Both the position numbers and the translations under genes were made by a program. Under the pieces are notes generated by a model. The model worked only from the letters and a program-made list of their open reading frames with translations, had not been told where the DNA came from and ran no database searches. A stretch of DNA of 46,181 nucleotides from DAOSVX01 sp964616495 (GTDB lineage Bacteria; Bacillota_I; Bacilli_A; RF39; UBA660): contig CAZTRF010000002.1 of the NCBI GenBank assembly GCA_964616495.1, positions 1 through 46,181 on the forward strand, read 5' to 3'. Shown piece by piece: positions 1 to 7,700 of the stretch. Position 1 is the first letter of the stretch, and each line of letters starts with the position of its first letter.

Positions 1-213
1 AATATTTTCTTTTGAATATCCATAAACCGAAAAACTGGAAATAATATTATTTTTATTTGCAGTAGAAAAGCAACTGACTACTACAGCTTCACTATAAACA
101 CAAGATAATTGTCTGATAACATTGCTCATAAAATTATGAGAAGAAAATTTTTCTAGTTTTTCTTCTTGATAATCCCCTACTATCTTTATGAGAAAACCAT
201 AGTCTTCATTCAT
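1..213 (-). CDS. Hypothetical protein, N-terminal part only (runs off window)
   Basis: An open frame of 71 codons starts at ATG 213 (minus) and runs off the left edge, so the C-terminus is missing. An AGGTG ribosome binding site lies just upstream. The product begins MNEDYGFLIKIVGDYQEE and has a central strand-like stretch (SEAVVVSCFS) that faintly recalls JAB/RadC-type folds, but I see no metal-binding motif in the visible part. It is transcribed away from yunB with about 30 bases between them, so it probably follows yunB in the same direction. Function unknown. Confidence 0.5.
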   Translation of the reverse strand, partial: MNEDYGFLIKIVGDYQEEKLEKFSSHNFMSNVIRQLSCVYSEAVVVSCFSTANKNNIISSFSVYGYSKENI

Positions 214-244
214 ATTTTCACCTTTTTACATTATAGCATAAATT

Positions 245-979
245 TTATTTTATAGGAACAGTTATTCCTTCACTTTGACTACTAAAATTTCCACCATAAA
301 TTGCAGGCACTTTTCCCTCTACAGCTTTTGCCACAACTAAAGTTTCAATAACAATATCAACATTTTTAGTTTTATTAGGATAAATAATAGTATTTGATAT
401 AGAGGTTATAACATATAACTCTAATAAAACATTATTAAGTCCATAACTTGTTGCCTTGGTTTTGAAATTAACAAAACCATTACCAACAAACATTAATTTA
501 ACAGGTATTTTAGGGCCTAAATTAGAAAATAATGCTCCATTAAAAGCATATCCTGAGGGAATAAATAATATTAATCCATTTTGACTTCCTTTGTATACTA
601 AGTTTTCATTTTCATATTTTTTAGGAATTAATCCACTTTCAACATCATTAATTTTTGATTGAATAGACTGATTTAAGTTATTTAAGTATTTATAAACCAA
701 TTCCATATTATAATCTATTGTAGAAATATACCCACTTTTATCGTAGTTTACAATCAGAACATCTTCGGCTTTTTGGGAAAAAATATTATTATTTTTAATA
801 GTATCGGCAACTATTAAATTAGAAATATCTTTTAGTTTGGCCTCTCCAATTTCATAAATTACTTCTGATATGTTCTTATTAAAAAAAGATAAAAAATAAA
901 TGGTGGTTATTATTACAAAAACAATAAATACAAAAATTAAGTTTATTTTTACTTTTTTAGCTTTAAATATTTTTCTCAT
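245..979 (-). CDS. yunB: Sporulation protein YunB
   Basis: A 244-residue protein with one N-terminal membrane helix (about residues 13-32) and an extracytoplasmic domain. The run GPKIPVKLMFVGNG, followed by FKTKATSYGLNNVLLELYV and a terminal VEGKVPAIYGG, matches the YunB family, which in B. subtilis is a sigma-E-dependent sporulation protein of unclear biochemistry. Length fits the family. It starts 31 bases after the acidic tail-anchored gene, with that gene's terminator in between, so it probably needs its own promoter. I could not identify a convincing sigma-E promoter. Together with spmA, spmB, dacB and the CotF-like genes it argues for a sporulation programme. Confidence 0.88.
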   Translation of the reverse strand: MRKIFKAKKVKINLIFVFIVFVIITTIYFLSFFNKNISEVIYEIGEAKLKDISNLIVADTIKNNNIFSQKAEDVLIVNYDKSGYISTIDYNMELVYKYLNNLNQSIQSKINDVESGLIPKKYENENLVYKGSQNGLILFIPSGYAFNGALFSNLGPKIPVKLMFVGNGFVNFKTKATSYGLNNVLLELYVITSISNTIIYPNKTKNVDIVIETLVVAKAVEGKVPAIYGGNFSSQSEGITVPIK

Positions 980-993
980 AATAAATATTATGC

Positions 994-1021
994 AAAAAAA
1001 AAGACTATTATCAAAATAGTC
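994..1021 (-). terminator. Intrinsic terminator overlapping a stop codon
   Basis: On the minus strand a 7-bp stem (GACTATT/AATAGTC, 1003-1009 with 1015-1021, 5-base loop) is followed by nine T residues (994-1002). The TGA stop of the acidic tail-anchored gene (1011-1013) lies in the loop, so terminator and coding end overlap. Confidence 0.8.
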
Positions 1022-1823
1022 CTAATTCAAAATATTTATTAATAATAATTACAACTCCTGCTAAAAAGGCAATTATTGATATAGTAATCAAAATCCAAGC
1101 CAATACACTTCTGTCTTCTTTATGATTTTCTTTTAATTCGTCAATAAAATCGAAGTCACTTTGGGTAAAATTAGAAGACGTTGTATAAAATGACTTATCT
1201 ACCTTATTATCATCTTCTGCTCTCTCTTTTATGTTTTCTTCTTTCGAACCGTCATCTTCGGGCTTTATCGGTGGAATTACGACTGTATCAGGACCACCTT
1301 TTAAGTCTGATAATATGTCTAAAGGATCTAATTCTCCAGTTTTTTCTAATTCTTTAGCTGTAATAGTGTTAATTAAAGTCATTAAATCTTCATCTTTTGA
1401 TTCTTCTTTTTCTGGCTCATTTTCATCAATTTTTAAATTTTTTAAAATGTCATATTGAGTATTTGATATTTTTTTATATTTATCATTTTCATAATTTTCT
1501 TCTTTTTCTTCATGGGCCTTTGCTAAAATAGCATTTATATCATACTCTTTGGTAATAATTTCTTCAGTTTTCTCCGATATTTCTTCATTTTCTAAAAATA
1601 TAGATTTCCTTTTAGGACCACTTTTATACTTTTGAGTCAATATGCTTTTTAATTCATCAATATCAATATCAGAGGCTTCGTCTTTAATAATACTGGCATT
1701 GGAATTAACCTTAAATTGGTCAAGTTCATTATCAGAAATTTTATCATATAATTTCTCATTACGAACAACTCTTCGGCCATAAGCATCTGTGTTATTATAA
1801 TATTTTTCCATTCTCGATTTCAT
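1011..1823 (-). CDS. Acidic tail-anchored protein of unknown function
   Basis: A 270-residue protein I do not recognise. Residues 1 to about 240 are hydrophilic, very rich in Glu, Asp and Lys, and probably largely disordered or coiled coil. A Pro-containing linker (VVIPPIKPEDDG) sits near residue 180. A single hydrophobic helix (about 243-262) close to the C-terminus would anchor it with the bulk in the cytoplasm. This layout is seen in scaffold and division-associated proteins, but no domain supports that here. It lies upstream of yunB on the same strand and is separated from it by a terminator. The upstream region also serves the divergent ferredoxin gene. The reading is confident; the function is open. 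Confidence 0.75.
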   Translation of the reverse strand: MKSRMEKYYNNTDAYGRRVVRNEKLYDKISDNELDQFKVNSNASIIKDEASDIDIDELKSILTQKYKSGPKRKSIFLENEEISEKTEEIITKEYDINAILAKAHEEKEENYENDKYKKISNTQYDILKNLKIDENEPEKEESKDEDLMTLINTITAKELEKTGELDPLDILSDLKGGPDTVVIPPIKPEDDGSKEENIKERAEDDNKVDKSFYTTSSNFTQSDFDFIDELKENHKEDRSVLAWILITISIIAFLAGVVIIINKYFELGLF

Positions 1824-1902
1824 AATGACACTTCCTTAGAATAATAATATCATATTTATAATTTAAATTAAACTAAATGTTTATTTTTTTCAATTAGCAT
1901 AG

Positions 1903-1908
1903 TATAAT
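1903..1908 (+). promoter_or_regulatory. -10 element for the ferredoxin gene
   Basis: A perfect TATAAT lies 23 bases before the ferredoxin ATG, with an AAGGAG site between. The -35 position holds only T-rich sequence, so the assignment rests on the -10 box and spacing. Confidence 0.5.
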
Positions 1909-1930
1909 TATTAAGAAAAGGAGAACAAAA

Positions 1931-2119
1931 ATGAGTAGAATTGTAGTAAATAAAAGTCTTTGTCTTGGTTGCGGTGCTTGTATCGCTCGTGATGAAGAAC
2001 ACTTTAAATATGGAAATGATGGCCTTTCTGAAGTTAATAAACAAATTGAAGGAGAACCTGCTCCAGAATTGATGGATACTTTAGAAGTATGCCCTACCAA
2101 TGCTATCACAATTGAATAA
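1931..2119 (+). CDS. Small [4Fe-4S] ferredoxin
   Basis: A 62-residue ferredoxin, a soluble one-electron carrier in the cytoplasm. Cys11, Cys14 and Cys17 (CLGCGAC) and Cys54, followed by Pro (CPTNAI), supply the four ligands of a single [4Fe-4S] cluster; the second cluster of 2[4Fe-4S] ferredoxins is absent. It has a strong AAGGAG site 8 bases before the ATG, its own -10 box and a terminator, so it is probably monocistronic. It is convergent with rluB. No redox partner is encoded in the window. Confidence 0.92.
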   Translation: MSRIVVNKSLCLGCGACIARDEEHFKYGNDGLSEVNKQIEGEPAPELMDTLEVCPTNAITIE

Positions 2120-2142
2120 AAAGCCCTTAAAGGCTTTTTTGT
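2119..2142. terminator. Bidirectional terminator between ferredoxin and rluB
   Basis: An AAAGCC/GGCTTT stem (about 2120-2136) has T-rich tails on both strands. It begins at the ferredoxin stop and contains the TAA stop of rluB (2127-2129), so it can end both convergent transcripts. Confidence 0.85.
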
Positions 2143-2843
2143 TTATATAAACTCTCAACTTCTTCATTGGATAGCATACGATATTCTCCAGACTTTAAAT
2201 TACCTAATGAAAGTGTTGCATATCTAGTTCTAGTTAATTTTAATACATCATATCCTAATGAACTAAAGATATTTTTAATCATATGGTTTTTACCCTCGAC
2301 AACAGTTATTTCAACATAAGAGGTATTTTTTTTATCATCTTTTTCTTTAATTTTTAAATGATTTGGTTTAACAAAATAATCCTCTACTTTAATGCCCTTT
2401 TTTAAGGTAAAGTAATCTTCTAAAGTAAAAACCTTATTTAATTTAGCTAAATAAGTTTTAGGAATTTTATTCTTAGGATGCATCAATAAATTGGCCAAAT
2501 CTCCATCGTTAGTTAAAAGAATTATTCCAGTTGTATCATAGTCTAATCTACCAATTGGATAAATATTAGCTCTTGTATCAATGTAATCTGTCACAATTTT
2601 TCGGTTTTTTTCATCATTTGTGGAACTAATTACATTACGAGGTTTGTTTAAAAGATAGTACTCTTTTTTACCGAAATATATTTTTTTGTTTTCTACTATA
2701 ATAACATCTTCATAACTGGCTTTAGTTCCTAATTCGGTAACTACTATACCATTTATTTTTACTTTTCCTGCTAAAATAAGTTCTTCTGCTTTTCTTCGAG
2801 AACAAACTCCACTTTCAGCTATTAATTTTTGTATACGTTCCAT
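2127..2843 (-). CDS. rluB: Ribosomal large-subunit pseudouridine synthase B family
   Basis: A 238-residue RsuA/RluB-type enzyme that isomerises uridine to pseudouridine in rRNA (for RluB, position 2605 of 23S rRNA). An S4 RNA-binding domain occupies about residues 1-47 (ERIQKLIAESGVCSRRKAEE). The catalytic motif GRLDYDTTG gives Asp101. I chose the ATG at 2843 because an AAGGTGA site lies 5 bases before it and the S4 domain begins there; the frame stays open 18 codons further up without a site. It follows spmB by 28 bases, the order also found in B. subtilis (dacB-spmA-spmB-ypuL), so it may be co-transcribed with those genes. Confidence 0.9.
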   Translation of the reverse strand: MERIQKLIAESGVCSRRKAEELILAGKVKINGIVVTELGTKASYEDVIIVENKKIYFGKKEYYLLNKPRNVISSTNDEKNRKIVTDYIDTRANIYPIGRLDYDTTGIILLTNDGDLANLLMHPKNKIPKTYLAKLNKVFTLEDYFTLKKGIKVEDYFVKPNHLKIKEKDDKKNTSYVEITVVEGKNHMIKNIFSSLGYDVLKLTRTRYATLSLGNLKSGEYRMLSNEEVESLYKQKSL

Positions 2844-2871
2844 TAAATCACCTTTTGAATTATAACATAGT

Positions 2872-3393
2872 TTACCCAAAAAATAAATAAGTGACAAGAA
2901 AAGCTACCACTATGCCTATCAAATCAGATATTAATCCTACTTTTAAAGAATACCTTATTTTTTTAACTCCTATACTTCCAAAATAAAGAGTTAAAACATA
3001 AAAAGTGGTATCACTAGATCCTTGAATAGCAGAAGCTAGCCGACCAGCATAAGAATCCGGTCCATAATTTGCATAAATGTCATTTAAAATTGCCAAAGTT
3101 GCCGTTCCAGAAATTGGCCTTAGAGCGGCCATTGGTAAAACCTGTAAAGGAATATTTAACTTTTTTAAAGTTTCTGCTAAAAAGGAAAATGTAAAGTCAA
3201 TAAAACCACTTTTAATAAAAATATTAATAGCAAAAATCATTCCAATTATAAAGGGAAATATAGTAACTACTGTACTAAGTCCCTCTTTTGCTCCGTTAAC
3301 GAAGCTATCATATAAATTAACCTTTTTGATAAAACCATAAATCATAATCCCTAAAACCAACGATGGCACCACAAATAAAGTTATCTTGTTCAT
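2872..3393 (-). CDS. spmB: Spore maturation protein B
   Basis: A 173-residue polytopic membrane protein with four to five hydrophobic segments and a nucleoside-recognition (Gate) domain. The signature RPISGTATLAILNDIYANYG and the later QGSSDTTFYVLTLYFGSIG are typical of SpmB. In B. subtilis SpmA and SpmB are needed for full dehydration and heat resistance of the spore core; the transported substrate, if any, is unknown. Its ATG overlaps the spmA stop by 4 bases (ATGA), implying translational coupling and fixed stoichiometry. Confidence 0.93.
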   Translation of the reverse strand: MNKITLFVVPSLVLGIMIYGFIKKVNLYDSFVNGAKEGLSTVVTIFPFIIGMIFAINIFIKSGFIDFTFSFLAETLKKLNIPLQVLPMAALRPISGTATLAILNDIYANYGPDSYAGRLASAIQGSSDTTFYVLTLYFGSIGVKKIRYSLKVGLISDLIGIVVAFLVTYLFFG

Positions 3394-3971
3394 ATTCGAT
3401 GTCTCCTTCTGATAAAATAATCTACTATCAGGCCACCAATTGTTGCACAGGCAGTAGCAATAATAGAAGGAATAATTATTTCGGTAGGGTTAGCACTCCC
3501 ATACATAGTTCTCATTGCAATAACGGTAGTAGGAATAATGGTGACTCCTCCGGTATTTAAAATTAAAAATGTAACCATGGCCTCGCTAGCTATTTCTTTT
3601 TTAGGATTAATTTTTTGTAATTCTTTCATTGCTTTTAAACCAAATGGAGTAGCAGCACTTCCCAACCCCATCATATTAACAGCCACATTTGATGCTATTA
3701 GTCCTAAAGCCGGATTTCCTTTAGGAATTGAAGGGAAAATTATATTTAGCGGTCTAGATAAAAGAGTAGATATTTTTTTTATTATTCCTCCATCTTCAGC
3801 TATTCTCATTAGACCCATCCAAATTACTATAATGGGTAATATTTCAAATATTAAATCTAATCCTATTTTAGCACTTGTTAATATCTCACTATTTAATTCG
3901 TTTACTTTACCGGTTAATAGGCTATAAACAATACCTATAACCAATAATAATCCCCATATTACATTAACCAT
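3390..3971 (-). CDS. spmA: Spore maturation protein A
   Basis: A 193-residue membrane protein of the same Gate superfamily as SpmB. The segments NPALGLIASNVAVNMMGLG and FLILNTGGVTIIPTTVIAMR mark SpmA. It is predicted to work with SpmB in the mother-cell or forespore membrane during spore maturation. It overlaps the carboxypeptidase gene upstream by 13 bases and spmB downstream by 4, a tightly coupled three-gene unit identical in order to the sigma-E-controlled dacB-spmA-spmB operon of B. subtilis. Confidence 0.93.
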   Translation of the reverse strand: MVNVIWGLLLVIGIVYSLLTGKVNELNSEILTSAKIGLDLIFEILPIIVIWMGLMRIAEDGGIIKKISTLLSRPLNIIFPSIPKGNPALGLIASNVAVNMMGLGSAATPFGLKAMKELQKINPKKEIASEAMVTFLILNTGGVTIIPTTVIAMRTMYGSANPTEIIIPSIIATACATIGGLIVDYFIRRRHRI

Positions 3972-5032
3972 AATTTAATCCTACTCCATATTTTTTTAAA
4001 AAAAGTTACTTTAGAGGGCTTATTTAAAAATAGATCATCCTCATATAGCAAGCTATCATATAAATAAATTTTAACTTTTCCTACTTTATCACCATCTTTA
4101 AAATTATCTTTTTTAACAATTTCTTCTTCTATTCTAATATTTTCTTTTTCTTTTGAAGTAAGTAAAACACTATAGGATTTCTTAAGATAAAGTTTTTTAT
4201 TATAATAGGTGTCTTGTGATTTGAAACTATTTTTATTTAAAATAGTTATTTTTTCATAATTTTTAAAAACCTTATTATATAAATTTTGATGATTTTTAAA
4301 GTCATTTCCATCTTTAAAAGTGACTATTACTACTCTTTTATTATCCATTGATGCGGTTGTAACCAAAGTACGCCCCGCTTTTTTAGTGAAACCAGTTTTA
4401 CCACCGGTAGTATATTTATAATATGATAAAAGTTTGTTTTTATTATACCAAGTATATGTTTTAAAATTGGTTTTTACTTTTATACTTTTTGTTCCCACTA
4501 TTTCTCTATAAATATCACTTTTCATTGCCTCAATAGTTAAAAGAGCCATATCATAAACAGTTGAAGTATTACCTTTTCCATTATTTTCTTCCAACCCATG
4601 GGGATTATAAAACTGAGTATCGCTCATTCCACTTTTTTTTGCTACATCATTCATTAATTTAACAAAATTTTCGGTATTATTAGAAATATTATTAGCAATC
4701 ACAATGGCAGCATCATTACCACTTCTTAACATTAAGCCATATACTAAATCTTTTAATTTTATTTGCTCACCTACCTCTAAATATATAGATGAGCCATAGG
4801 CCTTTAATATATCTTCATTAGTTTTAACTTTTTCATCTAAATTACCATATTTTATGGCCAAATAGCCTGTCATTATTTTAGTTGTAGAAGCTATCAAGCT
4901 TTCTTTTTTGATGTTTTTTCCTTCAATTACTCTTTTAGAGTCCATGTCCATGACAACATAGGCATCAGCACTTATCGCCCATGTTTTAATAGGAATTAAA
5001 AATAGAATAAGACATAGTAAAATTTTCTTCAT
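3959..5032 (-). CDS. dacB: D-alanyl-D-alanine carboxypeptidase (DacB/DacF type)
   Basis: A 357-residue secreted penicillin-binding protein of class S11 that removes the terminal D-Ala from peptidoglycan stem peptides. A signal peptide covers about residues 1-19. All three catalytic motifs are present: Ser49-x-x-Lys52 (STTK), Ser104-Gly-Asn106 and Lys212-Thr-Gly214. The C-terminal domain ends in a short amphipathic Trp/Arg-containing tail (about 345-357) suitable for membrane association. Its place directly upstream of spmA and spmB suggests the spore-cortex enzyme DacB, which lowers cortex cross-linking. The upstream region shows no clear Shine-Dalgarno site and no promoter I would defend. 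Confidence 0.9.
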   Translation of the reverse strand: MKKILLCLILFLIPIKTWAISADAYVVMDMDSKRVIEGKNIKKESLIASTTKIMTGYLAIKYGNLDEKVKTNEDILKAYGSSIYLEVGEQIKLKDLVYGLMLRSGNDAAIVIANNISNNTENFVKLMNDVAKKSGMSDTQFYNPHGLEENNGKGNTSTVYDMALLTIEAMKSDIYREIVGTKSIKVKTNFKTYTWYNKNKLLSYYKYTTGGKTGFTKKAGRTLVTTASMDNKRVVIVTFKDGNDFKNHQNLYNKVFKNYEKITILNKNSFKSQDTYYNKKLYLKKSYSVLLTSKEKENIRIEEEIVKKDNFKDGDKVGKVKIYLYDSLLYEDDLFLNKPSKVTFFKKIWSRIKLWLM

Positions 5033-5144
5033 ATTTATATATATTTTGTTATTAATAAAATAATACCTTTCTTACTTCATAAAAAGTTTTGCAATTATAA
5101 AATAAATAAGTTATAATTTTAACAGATTGGATGTTGAGAATCTT

Positions 5145-6014
5145 ATGAGAAAACACCATGCTAAAAAAGTTAGAAATATAGATGCTATGCACCGAATAAT
5201 GCCTCACGTCATGAAAAACAGGACTGAAGCGGAGGTTTATTTATCAGAAAAAATAGATATAACTGAATTATTAAAATTTATAGAACATAAAAATAAAAAC
5301 ATTAAAAATAAAGATGATAAACTGACTTTATTTCATACTTTTATTACTACAATATTTAAAGTTATTTATGAAAGGCCATTATTAAACCGATTTATTAGTG
5401 GTAGACAATACTATGACCGTAATGAAATTAGTGCTGCCTTTGTAGTTAAAACTAAATTTTCTGATGAAGGTAAAGAAGTATTAATGATTTTAGAAGCTGA
5501 TAAAAATGATAATGTTGATATTATTAAAAATAAAATTTTAACTAATGTAAATAAAATAAGAACGGATGAAACTAATACCATTGATAAATTAATGAATTTT
5601 GTAACTAAAGGCCCTAGAAGCTTTACTAGAGCAATTGTTGGAACAGCTAAATGGTTAGATTATCATGGGTGGTTACCTGATTCTATAACTAAAGGTGATC
5701 CCTACTTTGCAACTTTATTTCTTACTAATTTGGGAAGTATAAAATGTAATCAAGCCTATCATCATTTAACTAATTATGGAACCAATAGTATGATGCTAGC
5801 AATAGGAACGATGAAAAAAGAAGAAATGTTATTCGAAAATGGTCAAAAAAAATTAAGAGATACTGTTGAAATTGGAATAACCTGTGACGAAAGAATAGCT
5901 GATGGATTTTACTTTGCCAGAAGTATCAATTTATTTAAATATATTGTATCAAATCCTCAATTATTGGATGATGAGATTAGTAAAAAAACAGATTATAATC
6001 CAAAAAAATCATGA
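5145..6014 (+). CDS. Stand-alone E2-like acyltransferase domain protein, altered active site
   Basis: A 289-residue protein with the fold of the catalytic domain of 2-oxoacid dehydrogenase E2 enzymes and chloramphenicol acetyltransferase. It has no lipoyl domain and no peripheral-subunit-binding domain, and no E1 or E3 gene is nearby, so it cannot be a conventional complex core. Near the C-terminus the usual active-site motif DHxxxDG reads DERIADG: the catalytic His is Glu while the Asp-Gly is kept. I start at ATG 5145 because residues from there match the compact start of such proteins; an in-frame TTG at 5127 is possible but would lie only ten bases after a TATAAT. The acceptor and even catalytic activity are uncertain; a scaffold or regulatory role is possible. 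Confidence 0.75.
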   Translation: MRKHHAKKVRNIDAMHRIMPHVMKNRTEAEVYLSEKIDITELLKFIEHKNKNIKNKDDKLTLFHTFITTIFKVIYERPLLNRFISGRQYYDRNEISAAFVVKTKFSDEGKEVLMILEADKNDNVDIIKNKILTNVNKIRTDETNTIDKLMNFVTKGPRSFTRAIVGTAKWLDYHGWLPDSITKGDPYFATLFLTNLGSIKCNQAYHHLTNYGTNSMMLAIGTMKKEEMLFENGQKKLRDTVEIGITCDERIADGFYFARSINLFKYIVSNPQLLDDEISKKTDYNPKKS

Positions 6015-6029
6015 ATTAATTTCATGATT
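6007..6029. terminator. Bidirectional terminator between convergent genes
   Basis: A 9-bp stem (AATCATGAA/TTCATGATT) with a 5-base loop is flanked by A-run and T-rich sequence. It contains the TGA of the E2-like gene and touches the TAA of the lipoprotein gene. The longer T-run is on the minus strand. Confidence 0.8.
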
Positions 6030-6571
6030 TATCTGTTTTCATAATTATATATTCCGTGTATTTTTTCTAAAGTAGAATTATCAAGGTTGTTAATTTTCCA
6101 TTCATTGTTAGTCTTTGCTAAGGTAAAAGATAAAGTATAGGTTACTGTTTCAGTGGCCTTTTTCATTTCATCTAATTTATAATCAATAAATTTTTCTTCA
6201 CTATAGGCTCCCTTATCATCTTCAAACTTTTCTTTATTCATAGCTAGGTAACTATTTGCTGTTTGTTGAGGCTTATACAAGTCATATACCGTAATTTCAG
6301 CTGTTACTGTTGCATTATCCCCATCAATTACTTCTTCTTTAATTTCATATTTTAAATCTTTATATTGTTTTTCTAAGATTTCTTTATATTTTTTTTCTTG
6401 TGATTCTGTATAGTTCATAGTTTTAACATTTTCATCAAGTTCGGCCATAATCGTATCATCTTTTTTTTGATAACTCATTAAATAACTTTCTACCTTGTCT
6501 TTAGGATTTTTTGTAAAACTACATCCAACTATTAATATAACTGCAATTAATAATAAAACTATTTTTTTCAT
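6029..6571 (-). CDS. Small lipoprotein of unknown function
   Basis: A 180-residue lipoprotein: a short lysine-led signal and lipobox LIVGC with Cys17 as the acylated residue, so it is anchored outside the membrane. The mature part alternates charged helices with beta-strand-like stretches (YEIKEEVIDGDNATVTAEIT, TVTYTLSFTLAKTNNEWKI), which resembles the cystatin/NTF2-like folds common in Gram-positive lipoproteins, but no function follows. It lies just downstream of a small membrane protein gene on the same strand, 33 bases apart, so the two may be co-transcribed. Confidence 0.8.
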   Translation of the reverse strand: MKKIVLLLIAVILIVGCSFTKNPKDKVESYLMSYQKKDDTIMAELDENVKTMNYTESQEKKYKEILEKQYKDLKYEIKEEVIDGDNATVTAEITVYDLYKPQQTANSYLAMNKEKFEDDKGAYSEEKFIDYKLDEMKKATETVTYTLSFTLAKTNNEWKINNLDNSTLEKIHGIYNYENR

Positions 6572-6604
6572 AATATCTCCTTGTTACTATTATTCTCCTA
6601 TTAT

Positions 6605-6808
6605 TTAAAAATATACCTTCTTATTTATTATGATTGCAAAAATAATTATTCCCAGTATAAAGCATAGGGTTTCTCCTCTAGTAAAGACTAATTTCAAGTA
6701 CTCTAATAAACTAAACTGAACGATCATAACATTCAGATACATAATAGTAAAAGAAAGCCCAAATGCCGTTAAAAAGATTGTAAACAAGAATAGCAATAAT
6801 TTTATCAT
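6605..6808 (-). CDS. Small two-helix membrane protein
   Basis: A 67-residue protein with two hydrophobic helices (about 4-26 and 47-63) joined by a short loop containing FTRGE. It is divergent from uppP and upstream of the lipoprotein gene. There is no clear Shine-Dalgarno site before the ATG, which lowers confidence, but the composition and topology look real and the frame is clean. Function unknown. Confidence 0.6.
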   Translation of the reverse strand: MIKLLLFLFTIFLTAFGLSFTIMYLNVMIVQFSLLEYLKLVFTRGETLCFILGIIIFAIIINKKVYF

Positions 6809-6864
6809 ATTAAATAATATTTATTTTTATTGTATAATATTATATAATTAGTTGGAGTGATATT

Positions 6865-7677
6865 ATGAATTATATAAAATATATTATACTAGGGGTTATT
6901 CAAGGAATAACTGAACCAATTCCAGTTTCTTCAAGTGCTCATTTGCTTGTTTTTCAAAATTTATTTGAAACTAATATTTTTGATAAAAACAATAATTTTG
7001 AAATTATTGTTAATTTTGCCTCTTTTTTAGCTATTTTATTTGTTTTTAGAAAAGATGTAATTAATTTACTTAAAGGCTTCTTTTATTATATTTTTTCCAA
7101 AGAAAAAAGAAAACTATTCAAAAAAGAATTTAAATATTGTTTATTAATTATTTTAGGAAGTATTCCTATTGGTATTAGTGGTATTATTATTAAAAAGTTT
7201 TTCCCTGAAATATTAAAGAGTCTTCCTCTAACAGGTATTTCCCTTATTATTACGGCTTTATTATTATTAATAATAAATAAAGTTAACGGTAAGAAAGATG
7301 AAAGTAAAATAAGTTATATTGATGCCATAATAATTGGACTTTTTGCAGCTTTTGCTCCCATTCCAGGAATAAGTCGAAGTGGAATCACATTAGCAGGGTG
7401 TTATTTAAGAGATTTAAAAAAAGAAGAAGCTTTTAGATTTACATTTATGTTATATTTCCCCATAAGTATTGCTTCTATGGGATTAAGTATTTTAGATATT
7501 ACCAAGACAGGAAATATTAATGAACTTATTTTACCTTATATATTAGGTTTTATTGGGGCTTTAGTTACAACTTACTTTGCAATTAAGTGGTTCTTTAAAA
7601 TAGTAAGAAAAGGCAAATTATGGAAATTTGCTATTTATTGCCTTTTAGTTGGATTATTTATTCTATTATATTTTTAA
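6865..7677 (+). CDS. uppP: Undecaprenyl-diphosphatase
   Basis: A 270-residue polytopic membrane enzyme of the BacA/UppP family. It dephosphorylates undecaprenyl pyrophosphate to recycle the lipid carrier for peptidoglycan and other wall polymers, and confers bacitracin tolerance when abundant. The first active-site motif EPIPVSSSAHL gives Glu17 and His26; the second, PIPGISRSGIT, with its Arg, is near residues 166-177. About eight hydrophobic segments are visible. Two overlapping TATAAT boxes (6833-6838 and 6843-6848) and a GGAGTG site precede the ATG. It is followed by a strong terminator and is probably monocistronic. Confidence 0.95.
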   Translation: MNYIKYIILGVIQGITEPIPVSSSAHLLVFQNLFETNIFDKNNNFEIIVNFASFLAILFVFRKDVINLLKGFFYYIFSKEKRKLFKKEFKYCLLIILGSIPIGISGIIIKKFFPEILKSLPLTGISLIITALLLLIINKVNGKKDESKISYIDAIIIGLFAAFAPIPGISRSGITLAGCYLRDLKKEEAFRFTFMLYFPISIASMGLSILDITKTGNINELILPYILGFIGALVTTYFAIKWFFKIVRKGKLWKFAIYCLLVGLFILLYF

Positions 7678-7700
7678 AGGAAGATTATTCATCTTCCTTT
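7676..7700. terminator. Bidirectional terminator between uppP and rmuC
   Basis: A perfect 10-bp stem (AAAGGAAGAT/ATCTTCCTTT) with a 5-base loop has T-rich sequence on both sides. It overlaps the ends of both convergent genes. Confidence 0.9.

Noticed and set aside
1894..2109. Open frame of 71 codons antisense to the ferredoxin
   Set aside because: It mirrors the ferredoxin coding pattern and has no ribosome site; the ferredoxin has all four Cys ligands.
5127..5147. TTG start at 5127 or a five-residue leader peptide from ATG 5131
   Set aside because: The TTG lies only ten bases after a TATAAT and has no ribosome site; the leader (MLRIL) overlaps ATG 5145 but is too short to support.
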